Position numbers and translations under genes: made by a program. The notes beneath the pieces are model-generated. The model searched no databases. It saw only the letters and a program-made list of their open reading frames with translations, and was not told where the DNA came from. Shown piece after piece: positions 9,312 through 17,738 of a stretch of 64,000 nucleotides of DNA (the stretch's first letter is position 1; each line of letters starts with the position of its first letter). Origin of the DNA: Methylomonas methanica (lineage in GTDB: Bacteria > Pseudomonadota > Gammaproteobacteria > Methylococcales > Methylomonadaceae). Location: positions 1 to 64,000 of the forward strand of contig LUUF01000103.1 of the NCBI GenBank assembly GCA_001644045.1, read 5' to 3'.

Positions 9312-9730
9312 ACAACAAAGAAATTTCTCTGCCGCGCAAACTCACCAACCAACTGCTGCATCTGGCGCAACTATCCCCGGACGCCGAGGTTTGCGGCTTG
9401 ATCGGCGCGGATAACCAGGGCATGCCGGTGAGTTGTTATCCGGTGGAAAATAGCGCGACCACCCCGGAGAACCGCTTCCTATTGGACGCCAGCCAGCAAA
9501 TCGAGGCCATGCGCCAAATCCGCGACAAGGGCGAAACGCTATTTGCAATCTACCACTCGCACCCGCACAGCCCCGCACAGCCCTCACCGACCGACATCAA
9601 AGAAGCCAGCTATCCGGACGCGCTGCATTTGATCATCTCCCTGAATACCAAGGGTGTATTGGAACTACGGGGCTTTAAAATCGCCGGGCAAAGCGCGGAA
9701 GAAGTGGAATTAAACCTGATCGAAGCTTAG
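9308..9730 (+). CDS. JAMM/M67-family metallopeptidase
   Basis: A 140-aa MPN+ (JAMM) zinc peptidase-like protein. The full metal-site signature is visible: Glu27, then H-S-H at residues 83-85, Ser93 and Asp96, matching HxH-x7-S-x2-D. Bacterial relatives act as desulfurylases or isopeptidases on ubiquitin-like sulfur carriers such as CysO or ThiS; no such carrier is nearby, so the substrate is open. The ATG at 9308 overlaps the prmC stop and has a GGGAA ribosome-binding site; a start four codons earlier is possible. Confidence 0.88.
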   Translation: MNNKEISLPRKLTNQLLHLAQLSPDAEVCGLIGADNQGMPVSCYPVENSATTPENRFLLDASQQIEAMRQIRDKGETLFAIYHSHPHSPAQPSPTDIKEASYPDALHLIISLNTKGVLELRGFKIAGQSAEEVELNLIEA

Positions 9731-9770
9731 CTCCAGGTTGTAGGAACGGCCCCTGGCGGCAATGGGGAGC

Positions 9771-10718
9771 TCAATGCTCCCAAGAGGCCACATCTTCGAT
9801 AGGCTCCAGATGGGTATCGATATCGATATTATCGAACTTGTCCTTAATCTTACCTTCTATGGTTTCCAACAAATCATGACCCTGCTGCACTGTCCAGCCA
9901 CCCGGCACCAGCACATGCACCGACATGAAACGCCTGGCGCCGGCGTATCGAGTCCGTAACGCATGATAAGCAATGCCGTCGCCGGCAACATATTCTTCCA
10001 GCACTGCGACGATTTCGGCGATTTCCTCCGGCGATAGCGCCGCATCCAATAAGCCAGCCACTGTCCTGCGGATCAATTGCAAGCCTGCCCAGACGATATG
10101 CAGCGCCACGCCTATCGCAATAATCGGGTCGAGTATTTCCCAGCCGTTCAGCCCCAATTCCTTGGCAAACGCCAAACTCGGCTCGAAACGGTTTGCGACG
10201 GAGATAATGGCTATGCCGACTAAAATCCCGACCGTGGTCCAAACATCGGTCATCAAATGTTTACCGTCAGCTTCCAGCGTAATGGACTGCCGACGTTGGC
10301 CGACACCGATCAAAATTCTGGCAACCGCCAAATTGATCAGTGAGGCAAATACCGAAACCGCAATACCCAGATCAAGCTGCTGCAGCACTACCGGATTCCA
10401 CAAACGTTCCCAGGCCGCATAACCGATGCTAAAGGCCGCCAGCAAAATCATAATGCCTTCCGCACCGCTGGAGAAATATTCAACTTTCTCGTGGCCATAA
10501 GCATGAGTGTCGTCCGGCGGCCGCGCCGAAATAGTCAGCACCACCAGCATGATGATCGCTGCCACCAAATTGATCAGCGACTCGAGCGCATCGGACAGCA
10601 AGCCCACGGAGCCGGTCAGCCAATAGGCGTAGCTTTTTAGCGCGATAGTGCTGACGGCTGCTGCGATAGATAGCCAGCCATAACGGGCTAGGGATTGTTG
10701 TTGGTCACTCATGGCCAT
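9771..10718 (-). CDS. Cation diffusion facilitator family transporter
   Basis: A 315-aa inner-membrane protein with about six hydrophobic segments, the CDF signature GLLSDALESLINL in the second helix, the DDTHAYGHEK loop of FieF/MamM-type members, and a cytoplasmic C-terminal ferredoxin-like domain (about residues 215-300) with ALRTRYAGARRFM and HVLVPGGW. CDF proteins exchange divalent metal for protons. Residues at the usual HxxxD/DxxxD metal position are not canonical (ExxxN in helix 2), so the metal cannot be called. It is convergent with the prmC cluster. Confidence 0.88.
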   Translation of the reverse strand: MAMSDQQQSLARYGWLSIAAAVSTIALKSYAYWLTGSVGLLSDALESLINLVAAIIMLVVLTISARPPDDTHAYGHEKVEYFSSGAEGIMILLAAFSIGYAAWERLWNPVVLQQLDLGIAVSVFASLINLAVARILIGVGQRRQSITLEADGKHLMTDVWTTVGILVGIAIISVANRFEPSLAFAKELGLNGWEILDPIIAIGVALHIVWAGLQLIRRTVAGLLDAALSPEEIAEIVAVLEEYVAGDGIAYHALRTRYAGARRFMSVHVLVPGGWTVQQGHDLLETIEGKIKDKFDNIDIDTHLEPIEDVASWEH

Positions 10719-10888
10719 GTTGCGTTATACAAAATGAACAGTTTAGCAGACAGTTCTAGGCTAACCCTAAGCGACAAAATTTATCGCAGACAATGCAAGC
10801 TTCTAAAAGAAGCCCCAACTCAGCTATCGGCCCAACCTCAATTAAACGTCCAGCAACTGGTGAAAATGGCATATAAAAAGAGGTAAGC

Positions 10889-10922
10889 AAAAAAAACCGC
10901 ACCCCCTTGACGGGAGATGCGG
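10889..10922 (-). terminator. Rho-independent terminator of the phosphate porin gene
   Basis: On the minus strand a GC-rich hairpin (CCGCATCTCCC against GGGGGTGCGG, 10897-10922, small imperfections) is followed directly by eight T (10889-10896). It lies 44 nt after the porin stop codon. Confidence 0.85.
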
Positions 10923-10965
10923 CTTTCAGATTTAAAGTGGCCATCCCTAGCCACAATTCCAATGT

Positions 10966-12549
10966 TTACCAATCTACTTGAGCACGCATTTCGACTACGT
11001 CGAAGTTGGAACTGTTATAAGCCGCTGAGCGAGCAGCCATGCCTTTTGTATCGATATTTAGAGCGTGGATGAAGTTAGCCATCAAACGAATATGAGAGTT
11101 TGGATACCAATTTAATCCCACTTTGCCGGTTGTAGCGCGACCACCATTAATATTGCCATCGACCAGATTCAGGTAGTCATAACCGGCCGCAATTTCCCAA
11201 GCTCCCCAACCGCCATGGGTATTGAAGTTTTGTTTAGGCTTGATTCGGTCCCATGCGCCAGTCGACGTTTTATAAGCCCTAGACTCACCGGTCAGAAAAT
11301 AACTGGTGTAACCGTACCAACCATTGAGTGCCTCATCGTTATAACCTCTACCAGAAACATTTGCTTGAATGTACTCCGCTTGAGCTGAGAACGGACCATA
11401 AACCAAAGCCGTTTCGCCACCGAAACGAGCAATTCGTTGGGCCATACGTGTTTGGCCGGTAGTCAAATTACCAGTATTCAAGATAAATGTTCTGTCAACG
11501 TTGGTGTTAAGTTGATTGCCAAAGCTAATGCCACCGGTGCTCAAACTGCCGTTAGCTGCAAAATTGTTGTTTATCTGACGCTCTGAACCTGACAACCCTA
11601 CATGCAAGAATTTAGTTTTGTCTTCGTACCAAGGCAGGCCGGTGACACGACCAGTTACTCCCCAGCCCGTATCTCCTGAACCGTTATTGCGATTGGCGTT
11701 ACCCATAGTATTCACAGAACTTGTACTGCTACTGGCACCACCAGAACCAACCGATTCCGTTTGTAACGCAAGATTAGCGGTCCAACGTGGCTGCGAATAC
11801 CCAACGCCCAAACCGACTTTATAGGCATTATCGTTATCGGAGAAGGCATTGACCACGTTGTTACGTTCGATGAATGTCAAGTAACGGTTACTGGTTGCCT
11901 CTTCCAAACTAAATGGCTCTTTGAATTGACCGACTTTAATGTTCAACGGGTCGTATCCTTTCCAACTAACGTAGGCATCCGTGATACCGCTGGCAACCGA
12001 ACCATTACCCCTGGCAAAATCATATTCAAATTTGTAACCGAAATCTTTGTAATAGCTACCTTCAACACCGATACGAGCACGCCGAATACCGGCACCATCG
12101 GCTAATTGATTGGTCGTATTTGCGCCTGTTGCATTAGCTACACTACTGCTACCGGAGACATTGGTCATGGAATCAACCTGCATCCGACCATTAATCGACA
12201 TGTCGAAGTTTCCGTCCTTGCTTTCGAATTTGATACCTTTGTCGTCGATTTTTAGCTCGCCAAATCTTTCATCTTTCACATGCTCGTCCAGCGCTTTCAA
12301 TTCGTTATTTTTCATGGCCAAATCTTCCTTGATTTGAGCAATTTCAGCTTTCGTGGCTTGCGCTTCAGCTTTTTGCGCAGTTGTGTCTTCAACTTTTTCA
12401 AACGAGCCTAACTTAGTGCGCCCCGGACCCGGCTCGGCAAATATCTGCTTGGTTTTGGCGTCAACATACAAATCCAGCGCCATCGCCTCGGTATAGATAC
12501 CCGAGCCAATCACGGCTGCCACTGCCAGGCTCAGTTTAGAAAGTCTCAT
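10966..12549 (-). CDS. Phosphate-selective porin, OprP/OprO family
   Basis: A 527-aa outer-membrane protein with a signal peptide (about 25 residues ending AMA), a short coiled-coil segment around residues 55-95, and a 16-strand-like barrel sequence ending in aromatic W, as in OprP and OprO, which pass phosphate or polyphosphate. The IKVGQFKEPFSLEE segment is diagnostic of the family. The ATG at 12549 has a GGAG ribosome-binding site; a TTG one codon earlier is less likely. A Pho box with a suitably spaced -10 lies about 75 nt upstream, so phosphate starvation should induce it. Confidence 0.92.
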   Translation of the reverse strand: MRLSKLSLAVAAVIGSGIYTEAMALDLYVDAKTKQIFAEPGPGRTKLGSFEKVEDTTAQKAEAQATKAEIAQIKEDLAMKNNELKALDEHVKDERFGELKIDDKGIKFESKDGNFDMSINGRMQVDSMTNVSGSSSVANATGANTTNQLADGAGIRRARIGVEGSYYKDFGYKFEYDFARGNGSVASGITDAYVSWKGYDPLNIKVGQFKEPFSLEEATSNRYLTFIERNNVVNAFSDNDNAYKVGLGVGYSQPRWTANLALQTESVGSGGASSSTSSVNTMGNANRNNGSGDTGWGVTGRVTGLPWYEDKTKFLHVGLSGSERQINNNFAANGSLSTGGISFGNQLNTNVDRTFILNTGNLTTGQTRMAQRIARFGGETALVYGPFSAQAEYIQANVSGRGYNDEALNGWYGYTSYFLTGESRAYKTSTGAWDRIKPKQNFNTHGGWGAWEIAAGYDYLNLVDGNINGGRATTGKVGLNWYPNSHIRLMANFIHALNIDTKGMAARSAAYNSSNFDVVEMRAQVDW

Positions 12550-12620
12550 CAAGTTTCTCCAATATTTATATAAATCAATGCGTTAACTCAAAGATCACGG
12601 CGATCCGAGAGCTTGAGCGC

Positions 12621-12654
12621 ATTGTATGGAGGCAATGTGACAACTTTGTGACAA
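12621..12654 (-). promoter_or_regulatory. Pho box and -10 element of the phosphate porin
   Basis: On the minus strand TTGTCACAAAGTTGTCAC contains two 7-bp TTGTCAC direct repeats exactly 11 bp apart, the PhoB recognition pattern (consensus CTGTCAT-N4-CTGTCAT). A -10 hexamer TACAAT (12621-12626) follows about 10 bp downstream, and no good -35 is present because the Pho box replaces it. This is the geometry of a class II PhoB-activated promoter. Confidence 0.85.
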
Positions 12655-12824
12655 AACGAATTTAATTAGCCTATCCGTTGTTTTTTTGCGACAAGGGCAG
12701 CATTCAAGACTAATCCATAGCCTATCGCTAGCTAAATAGTGAGATTTTTAGATTGGCTTCTGTCACCTTTCAGCAACAGAGGTCCGGAGAATTTTAAGAA
12801 ACGGCAGTAAGAGTCTAAGCGAGC

Positions 12825-13676
12825 TTAGATGGTGGGATAGAACAATTTAAAAATGACTTCGAACTCGTCGCTGATTTTATCGAGTATGAAACTGATTTGT
12901 TCGGGTGTCAGATTCAGCGCATTCACGGCGTGGGAATCGTAGGGATTTTCGATTCGACTCAAGCAGTTCGCCAGCCTGACCATCGCAGCCAAATCGGCGT
13001 ACGGTCCGATTAAGTCCGGAAAGCAATGCAAACGGATGCTCTCCACAATACCGTCAGGTAAATTCCATTGCTTGCACAACTCGGCACCGGCCTGGAAGTG
13101 ATCGAAACCGATCACGTTCTGCTCTATCGTGACCTCATCATCCACGGCAAGCTGGATTTGCGATTGCAGCAACAAGTCGACTTCCCGAGCCAATACCGGA
13201 ATCCGCCGGTAAAACACCAATTGGCCGACGTTATGGACTAAGCCGCACAGAAACGCCGTGTCGGCATAGTGCTTGCCAAAATGAATATCCAACTCGCGCG
13301 CAATCAATGCGCAGCGCAGATTCCTGGCCCAGAAATCGTGAATAGAGAAATGCTGTCCCGGCAAATCGGAAAAGCGTTCGACAATCAGCGCGCCCAGCAC
13401 CAGATTCTGCAATTCGCGGGTACCTATCAAGGCTATCGCTCTGGCAATCGAACTAATTTGAGACGGAAAGCCATAAAAAGCGCTGTTGACTATCTTCAGT
13501 AGCTTTACCGCCAATGCCGCATCGGCTTCAATCACGAAGGCCGCGTCCTTGGCGGTCTTATTCGGATCTTCGACTATTTTTTTCAATAAGAAATAGACAT
13601 TCGGCGGCGAGGCAAGCTGTAAATCGCCTCTCAGCAAATCGGCAACAGTCAATGTAGATGGTGAGTAAGCTATCAT
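12825..13676 (-). CDS. HDOD-domain protein
   Basis: A 283-aa protein formed almost entirely by an HDOD domain, a non-catalytic relative of HD-GYP phosphodiesterases found in bacterial signalling proteins. Typical features are LLKIVNSAFYGFPSQISSI (about residues 58-76), IALIGTRELQNLVL and CGLVHNVGQLVFYR, where the HD dyad of true phosphohydrolases is HN. It may act as a signalling adaptor. It diverges from a GGDEF/EAL gene across 180 bp, which suggests a link to c-di-GMP signalling but does not prove one. Confidence 0.85.
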   Translation of the reverse strand: MIAYSPSTLTVADLLRGDLQLASPPNVYFLLKKIVEDPNKTAKDAAFVIEADAALAVKLLKIVNSAFYGFPSQISSIARAIALIGTRELQNLVLGALIVERFSDLPGQHFSIHDFWARNLRCALIARELDIHFGKHYADTAFLCGLVHNVGQLVFYRRIPVLAREVDLLLQSQIQLAVDDEVTIEQNVIGFDHFQAGAELCKQWNLPDGIVESIRLHCFPDLIGPYADLAAMVRLANCLSRIENPYDSHAVNALNLTPEQISFILDKISDEFEVIFKLFYPTI

Positions 13677-13855
13677 CAATGATTCTAAAAAATTAAATTT
13701 ACACCTATACTGAAAACCAATAGCATAGAAATAGCATTAAAGGCTGCGCTTAAACCTAGACCAATTATATGAAAATACAAGCTTATTGAATGCCGGCCTC
13801 TTCCATACAACATGTTTATAGCCCCCGTGTTTAGCCAATACCTGGATGGTATTAA

Positions 13856-15691
13856 ATGATTGCCAGTGATGTGCTTAAAGGAAAACTGATTGTTGTTGCG
13901 GAACACAATGAAGTCTCTGCTCAAAAAATCGTTTCCACATTAAAAGCCACGGGCTTTACTGAAATTCGCGTAGCCGAAAATGGCGAGCAAATTTACGAGA
14001 TTCTTAAGCCTTACGCCGATCAACCCGATACAATCGGCCTCATCGTCTTGAACGCGGCACTGCCTCTTTGCCACGTGCGGGAGATGTGCCAAAGCCTATC
14101 CAGCGCCAACTCAATATCGGTCATTCCGGTCGTGATTCTGAACGACGACTGCTTCTCCTGCGAACTCGACCGTTGTCAGCCGCAACAAGACAATTGTCTG
14201 ACTTATAAAATCAATACGCCGGTCAACACCCAGGAGCTGATACTGGCCGTAAAGTTTTTGCTGAGCCTGAAACAGGAACGCCAGCTGCGTCACCGTCAGG
14301 AAGAGCAACTGATCAACGAACTGGCCGCGAAAAACGTTATCGATGCCAAACTCAAATTTCTGGTCGCGCACGACGAATTGACCGGCTTGTTCAATCGCAG
14401 CAGCTTCGAGCGCCAGCTGAGATTAGTGCTAAATCACAGCAATAAAGCGCAAAAAGACGGGTCTTTATTATTCATCGATGTAGACCGCTTCAGCCTGATT
14501 AACGAACTGGAAGGCTTCGAGGTGGGCGATCGCTTACTAGTCGAAATGGCCATTCTGGTCCGAAAGCTATTACCAGCCGGCAGCTTGTTCGCCCGCATCG
14601 GTGCCGACGAATTTTGCTTGTTTCTGGAAAACAAAACCAAAAAGCAAGCGCAGATTCTCGCGGAAACCATCAAAACCACCGTGGATAATTTCCGCTTTTT
14701 TACCGGCGAAGTGTCTTATAGCGCCTCGGTTTCCATCGGCATTGCCACGCTGGACAATACCGTTTCCGCATTCCATCCGGGCGAGATGATTTTGCATGCG
14801 CGCCAAGCCTGCAACTTTGCGAAAAGTACCGGTAGAGACAAAATCTGTATCTATAACAGCGAGGATTTAACCGTCAAGGAAAGGCGCCGGGATATCTATT
14901 GGGTGCCGATCATTCGCAAGGCCTTGCGAGACAATCAGTTATTTCTGGTGTTCCAGCCAGTCGTACAGTTGTCGGACGGCAACGTCTCGCACTATGAAGT
15001 ATTGTTGCGCATGCGCGGCGAAGGCAACGAGATCATCACACCGGACCAGTTTATCCCGGTAGCCGAAAGAACCGGCTTGATTCACGCGATAGACCTTTGG
15101 GTCGTTGAAAATGCCATCGACTTTCTAGCGGCGCTGCCAACCTACATGTCTTATATTTCCCTGGCCGTCAACCTCTCCAGTACCGCGTTTCAATATCCGG
15201 ATTTACTATCCACCATCAAAGATAAACTGGAAATGACCTGGATAGACGCCAACCGTTTAACCTTCGAAATCACCGAAACAGCGGCCGTGGACAATTTTGA
15301 AAAAACCCGGCATATGATTAACAAAATCAGAGCCTTGGGCTGCAAATTCGCGCTGGACGATTTCGGCGCCGGTTTTTGTTCTTTCAACTATTTAAAAACC
15401 TTTCCGGTCGATTACGTGAAAATCGACGGTCAATTCATCAGAAATCTGCTCGACAACGAAACCGACCAGATACTCGTCAAATCCATGGTGGAAATTGCCT
15501 CGAAACTCGGTAAGAAAACCATTGCCGAATTCGTCGAATCGGCGGGTACCGCGATGAAGCTGAAAGAAATCGGCGTTAATTTCGGCCAAGGCTATGCATT
15601 CGGCAAACCCGAGCAAAACCTGCTGGAGGGGCATAAAGTGTCGTTGGGCCTTTTGCTGGGCAGCAATCAAGCAGCCAGCTTAATCACCTGA
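13856..15691 (+). CDS. Receiver-like/GGDEF/EAL signalling protein
   Basis: A 611-aa protein with an N-terminal receiver-like domain (about 8-130) whose phosphoacceptor position reads VLNAALP, Asn instead of Asp, so it is probably not phosphorylated there. A short coiled coil leads to a GGDEF domain (about 170-330) with the active-site motif RIGADEF and no RxxD inhibitory site at the usual place. The C-terminal EAL domain (about 350-600) has EVLLR in place of EALLR but keeps the Glu, and DDFGAGF is intact. A c-di-GMP phosphodiesterase seems more likely than a strong cyclase. Confidence 0.88.
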   Translation: MIASDVLKGKLIVVAEHNEVSAQKIVSTLKATGFTEIRVAENGEQIYEILKPYADQPDTIGLIVLNAALPLCHVREMCQSLSSANSISVIPVVILNDDCFSCELDRCQPQQDNCLTYKINTPVNTQELILAVKFLLSLKQERQLRHRQEEQLINELAAKNVIDAKLKFLVAHDELTGLFNRSSFERQLRLVLNHSNKAQKDGSLLFIDVDRFSLINELEGFEVGDRLLVEMAILVRKLLPAGSLFARIGADEFCLFLENKTKKQAQILAETIKTTVDNFRFFTGEVSYSASVSIGIATLDNTVSAFHPGEMILHARQACNFAKSTGRDKICIYNSEDLTVKERRRDIYWVPIIRKALRDNQLFLVFQPVVQLSDGNVSHYEVLLRMRGEGNEIITPDQFIPVAERTGLIHAIDLWVVENAIDFLAALPTYMSYISLAVNLSSTAFQYPDLLSTIKDKLEMTWIDANRLTFEITETAAVDNFEKTRHMINKIRALGCKFALDDFGAGFCSFNYLKTFPVDYVKIDGQFIRNLLDNETDQILVKSMVEIASKLGKKTIAEFVESAGTAMKLKEIGVNFGQGYAFGKPEQNLLEGHKVSLGLLLGSNQAASLIT

Positions 15692-15738
15692 AACCGTTTG
15701 AAAACAATCCGCGAACCTTGCAACAAAAAGGGTATTAG

Positions 15739-15767
15739 TTTACCGACCAGACTAGCTCTGGTATATT
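15739..15767 (+). promoter_or_regulatory. Putative promoter with a palindrome in the spacer
   Basis: TTTACC (15739-15744), a 17-nt spacer and TATATT (15762-15767) lie 74 nt upstream of the next gene. The spacer holds ACCAGA-N5-TCTGGT (15746-15762), a perfect 6-bp inverted repeat ideally placed for a repressor. Confidence 0.5.
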
Positions 15768-15841
15768 CGCCCGCGGTGTTTAAAACGTGTCATCACATTG
15801 TTCTGAATCTTAATAAATAAAACAATCAAAGGGGAAGGGTT

Positions 15842-16333
15842 ATGGCTGAATTGCTTTTTATAGCGACGACTATTTTTGTTGCTTACGTAGTATTCGTAGT
15901 AATGGGCGGCAAAAAAGAAAAACCGGAAACGAGTAAAGCCGAGCCCGCCAAGCCGGAAGCGGCTAAACCGGCAGTCCAAGCGGAACAAGCATCTCCTCCT
16001 CCCGCCGCAGCCGTAAAAACCACCGCAAAACCCGCTCCAGCCAAAACCGCCACACCCAAACCCGCCGCCACCAAAGCCAGTAAATCAGCCCCGGCCAAAA
16101 AAGCCGCCGCCGCTACGCCAGCAACACCAGTCGATAGCCTGAAAAACCCAAATACAGGTGAAGTGGCCAAAGTTCCAGCCAGTTATGCATTTGCCAAACG
16201 CTGGATCAAAGACGCACTGGTAGAAGAAGGCCTGTTGGACAAAGTGTATAAAAACAACGAACTGGACGACGCCGCAAACGCAAAAATTCAAGCCGCGCTG
16301 CAACAATTGAAAGGCATGAGCAAGTATCAATAA
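15842..16333 (+). CDS. Small membrane-anchored protein with Lys/Ala/Pro-rich linker
   Basis: I do not recognise a named family. The 163-aa protein has one N-terminal transmembrane segment (about residues 4-21), a long low-complexity Ala-Pro-Lys linker (about 24-98) resembling the linkers of TonB or histone H1-like proteins, and a conserved-looking C-terminal domain of about 60 residues (SYAFAKRWIKDALVEEGLL onward). Start is supported by a strong GGGGAAGGG ribosome-binding site. The linker suggests the C-terminal domain works at a distance from the inner membrane. Confidence 0.75.
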   Translation: MAELLFIATTIFVAYVVFVVMGGKKEKPETSKAEPAKPEAAKPAVQAEQASPPPAAAVKTTAKPAPAKTATPKPAATKASKSAPAKKAAAATPATPVDSLKNPNTGEVAKVPASYAFAKRWIKDALVEEGLLDKVYKNNELDDAANAKIQAALQQLKGMSKYQ

Positions 16334-16354
16334 AAGGTACGCCCCAGGTTAAAT

Positions 16355-16379
16355 AGCGAGTAGCTGGCTTCTACTCGCT
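16355..16379. terminator. Hairpin between convergent genes
   Basis: AGCGAGTAG-N7-CTACTCGCT is a perfect 9-bp stem between the 3' ends of the small membrane protein gene and pilR. No T-run follows directly, though TTTTT occurs 12 nt later on the plus strand. Probably a bidirectional terminator. Confidence 0.5.
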
Positions 16380-16397
16380 TCCAAGCTATCTTTTTGG

Positions 16398-17738
16398 TTA
16401 TTCCAGACCCAACTTTTTCAAGCGATACCGCAGCGAACGGAAGCTTAAACCCAAGTATTTAGCGGTAGCGGTTTTGTTCCAACGATTTTCTTCCAGCGCG
16501 GCGCTTAAGGCTTTTTTCTCAATATCTTCGAGATATGTTTCCAGCGACATCTTCTCGGCATCGAAATCTTCGACTGCGGCCAATTCCATGCCCAGCGGCA
16601 AATTCAGATCGTCGGCTTCGATAACGCAATCTTCATGCAACGCCAACGCCCGCTCCAATATATTTTCCAGTTCACGGACATTGCCGGGGAAATAGTAATT
16701 CTTTAACGCATTTAGCGCCGACTCAGTCAACCTGGGCAAAGCCATACCGTTAGCTTTGGCCAAGCCCAGCAATAAGTGCTCGGTAAGTTGAGGAATATCG
16801 GCAGGCCGGGCGCGCAACGGCGGCAAACTCAGTTCGATAACATTGATCCGGTAATACAAGTCTTGTCTGAAACTGCCTTCCTGGACCATTTTGGCCAAAT
16901 CCTTGTGCGTTGCGCTCAATAAGCGCACATCGACGGCGACTTCGCGCTGCTCGCCAACCGGACGAACTTTTTTCTCCTGAATCGCCCGCAATAATTTGAC
17001 TTGCAAGGCTAAAGGCAAATCCGCCACTTCGTCCAAGAACAAGGTGCCGCCGTCAGCCGCCTGAAACAGGCCTTGCTTGTCCGCAACCGCGCCGGTGAAA
17101 CTACCCTTTTTATGCCCGAAGAATTCGCTTTCCATCAATTCGGGAGGAATCGCGCCGCAGTTAATCGCAATAAACGGCTTATCGCCGCGCGGGCTTTGCT
17201 GGTGTATCAATCTGGCCACCAACTCCTTCCCCGAACCGGATTCGCCGCTGATATAAACCGGCGCCTGGTTGCGCGCCACCTTGTCGATCTTCGAGCGAAT
17301 AGCGCACATCAGCGCCGACTCGCCGAGCAAGATGTCGCGGGTGCGCCGCTCCTTGTCGGAAACCCGAGTCAGCGAAGCTTGCAGCGCATGACTGACCAGT
17401 TGCCGTAATACCGCCAGATCGACCGGCTTGGACAGGAAGTCAAACGCCCCCTTTTTCATGGCTTTGATCGCAATATCCATGCTGCCATGCGCGGTAATTA
17501 CCGCCACCGGCAACTGCAAACCGGCCAATTGAATATGATCGACCAAGTCCAGCCCGTCGCCGTCCGGCAACTTCATATCGGTAAGACACAAATCAAACAC
17601 TTCACCGGCCAGTAGCTGTTTGGCCTCGGCCAAATTGGCCGCGCAGCGGGTTTGAATGTGCATGCGGTTCAGGGTGATTTCGAGTAGTTCTCTGATGTCG
17701 GGTTCATCGTCGACAACCAGTGTGACGGGCATATTCAT
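16398..17738 (-). CDS. pilR: Sigma54-dependent response regulator PilR
   Basis: A 446-aa NtrC-class regulator: receiver domain with phosphoacceptor Asp54 (CLTDMKLPDG), central AAA+ domain with Walker A GESGSGKE, the sigma54-contact loop in the GSFTGA form, and a C-terminal Fis-like helix-turn-helix (TATAKYLGLSFRSLRYRLKK). In Pseudomonas PilR activates pilA with RpoN. Its ATG overlaps the stop of the upstream kinase (ATGA), confirming the pair. The target genes are not in this window. Confidence 0.9.
   Translation of the reverse strand: MNMPVTLVVDDEPDIRELLEITLNRMHIQTRCAANLAEAKQLLAGEVFDLCLTDMKLPDGDGLDLVDHIQLAGLQLPVAVITAHGSMDIAIKAMKKGAFDFLSKPVDLAVLRQLVSHALQASLTRVSDKERRTRDILLGESALMCAIRSKIDKVARNQAPVYISGESGSGKELVARLIHQQSPRGDKPFIAINCGAIPPELMESEFFGHKKGSFTGAVADKQGLFQAADGGTLFLDEVADLPLALQVKLLRAIQEKKVRPVGEQREVAVDVRLLSATHKDLAKMVQEGSFRQDLYYRINVIELSLPPLRARPADIPQLTEHLLLGLAKANGMALPRLTESALNALKNYYFPGNVRELENILERALALHEDCVIEADDLNLPLGMELAAVEDFDAEKMSLETYLEDIEKKALSAALEENRWNKTATAKYLGLSFRSLRYRLKKLGLE

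Noticed and set aside
12770-12790. A second Pho box (CTGTCACCTTTCAGCAAC)
   Set aside because: Only the first half matches; the second repeat differs at three of seven bases and it points away from the porin gene.
13685-13924. A 79-codon minus-strand frame in the HDOD/GGDEF gap
   Set aside because: It overlaps the 5' end of the GGDEF/EAL gene, has no ribosome-binding site and looks random.
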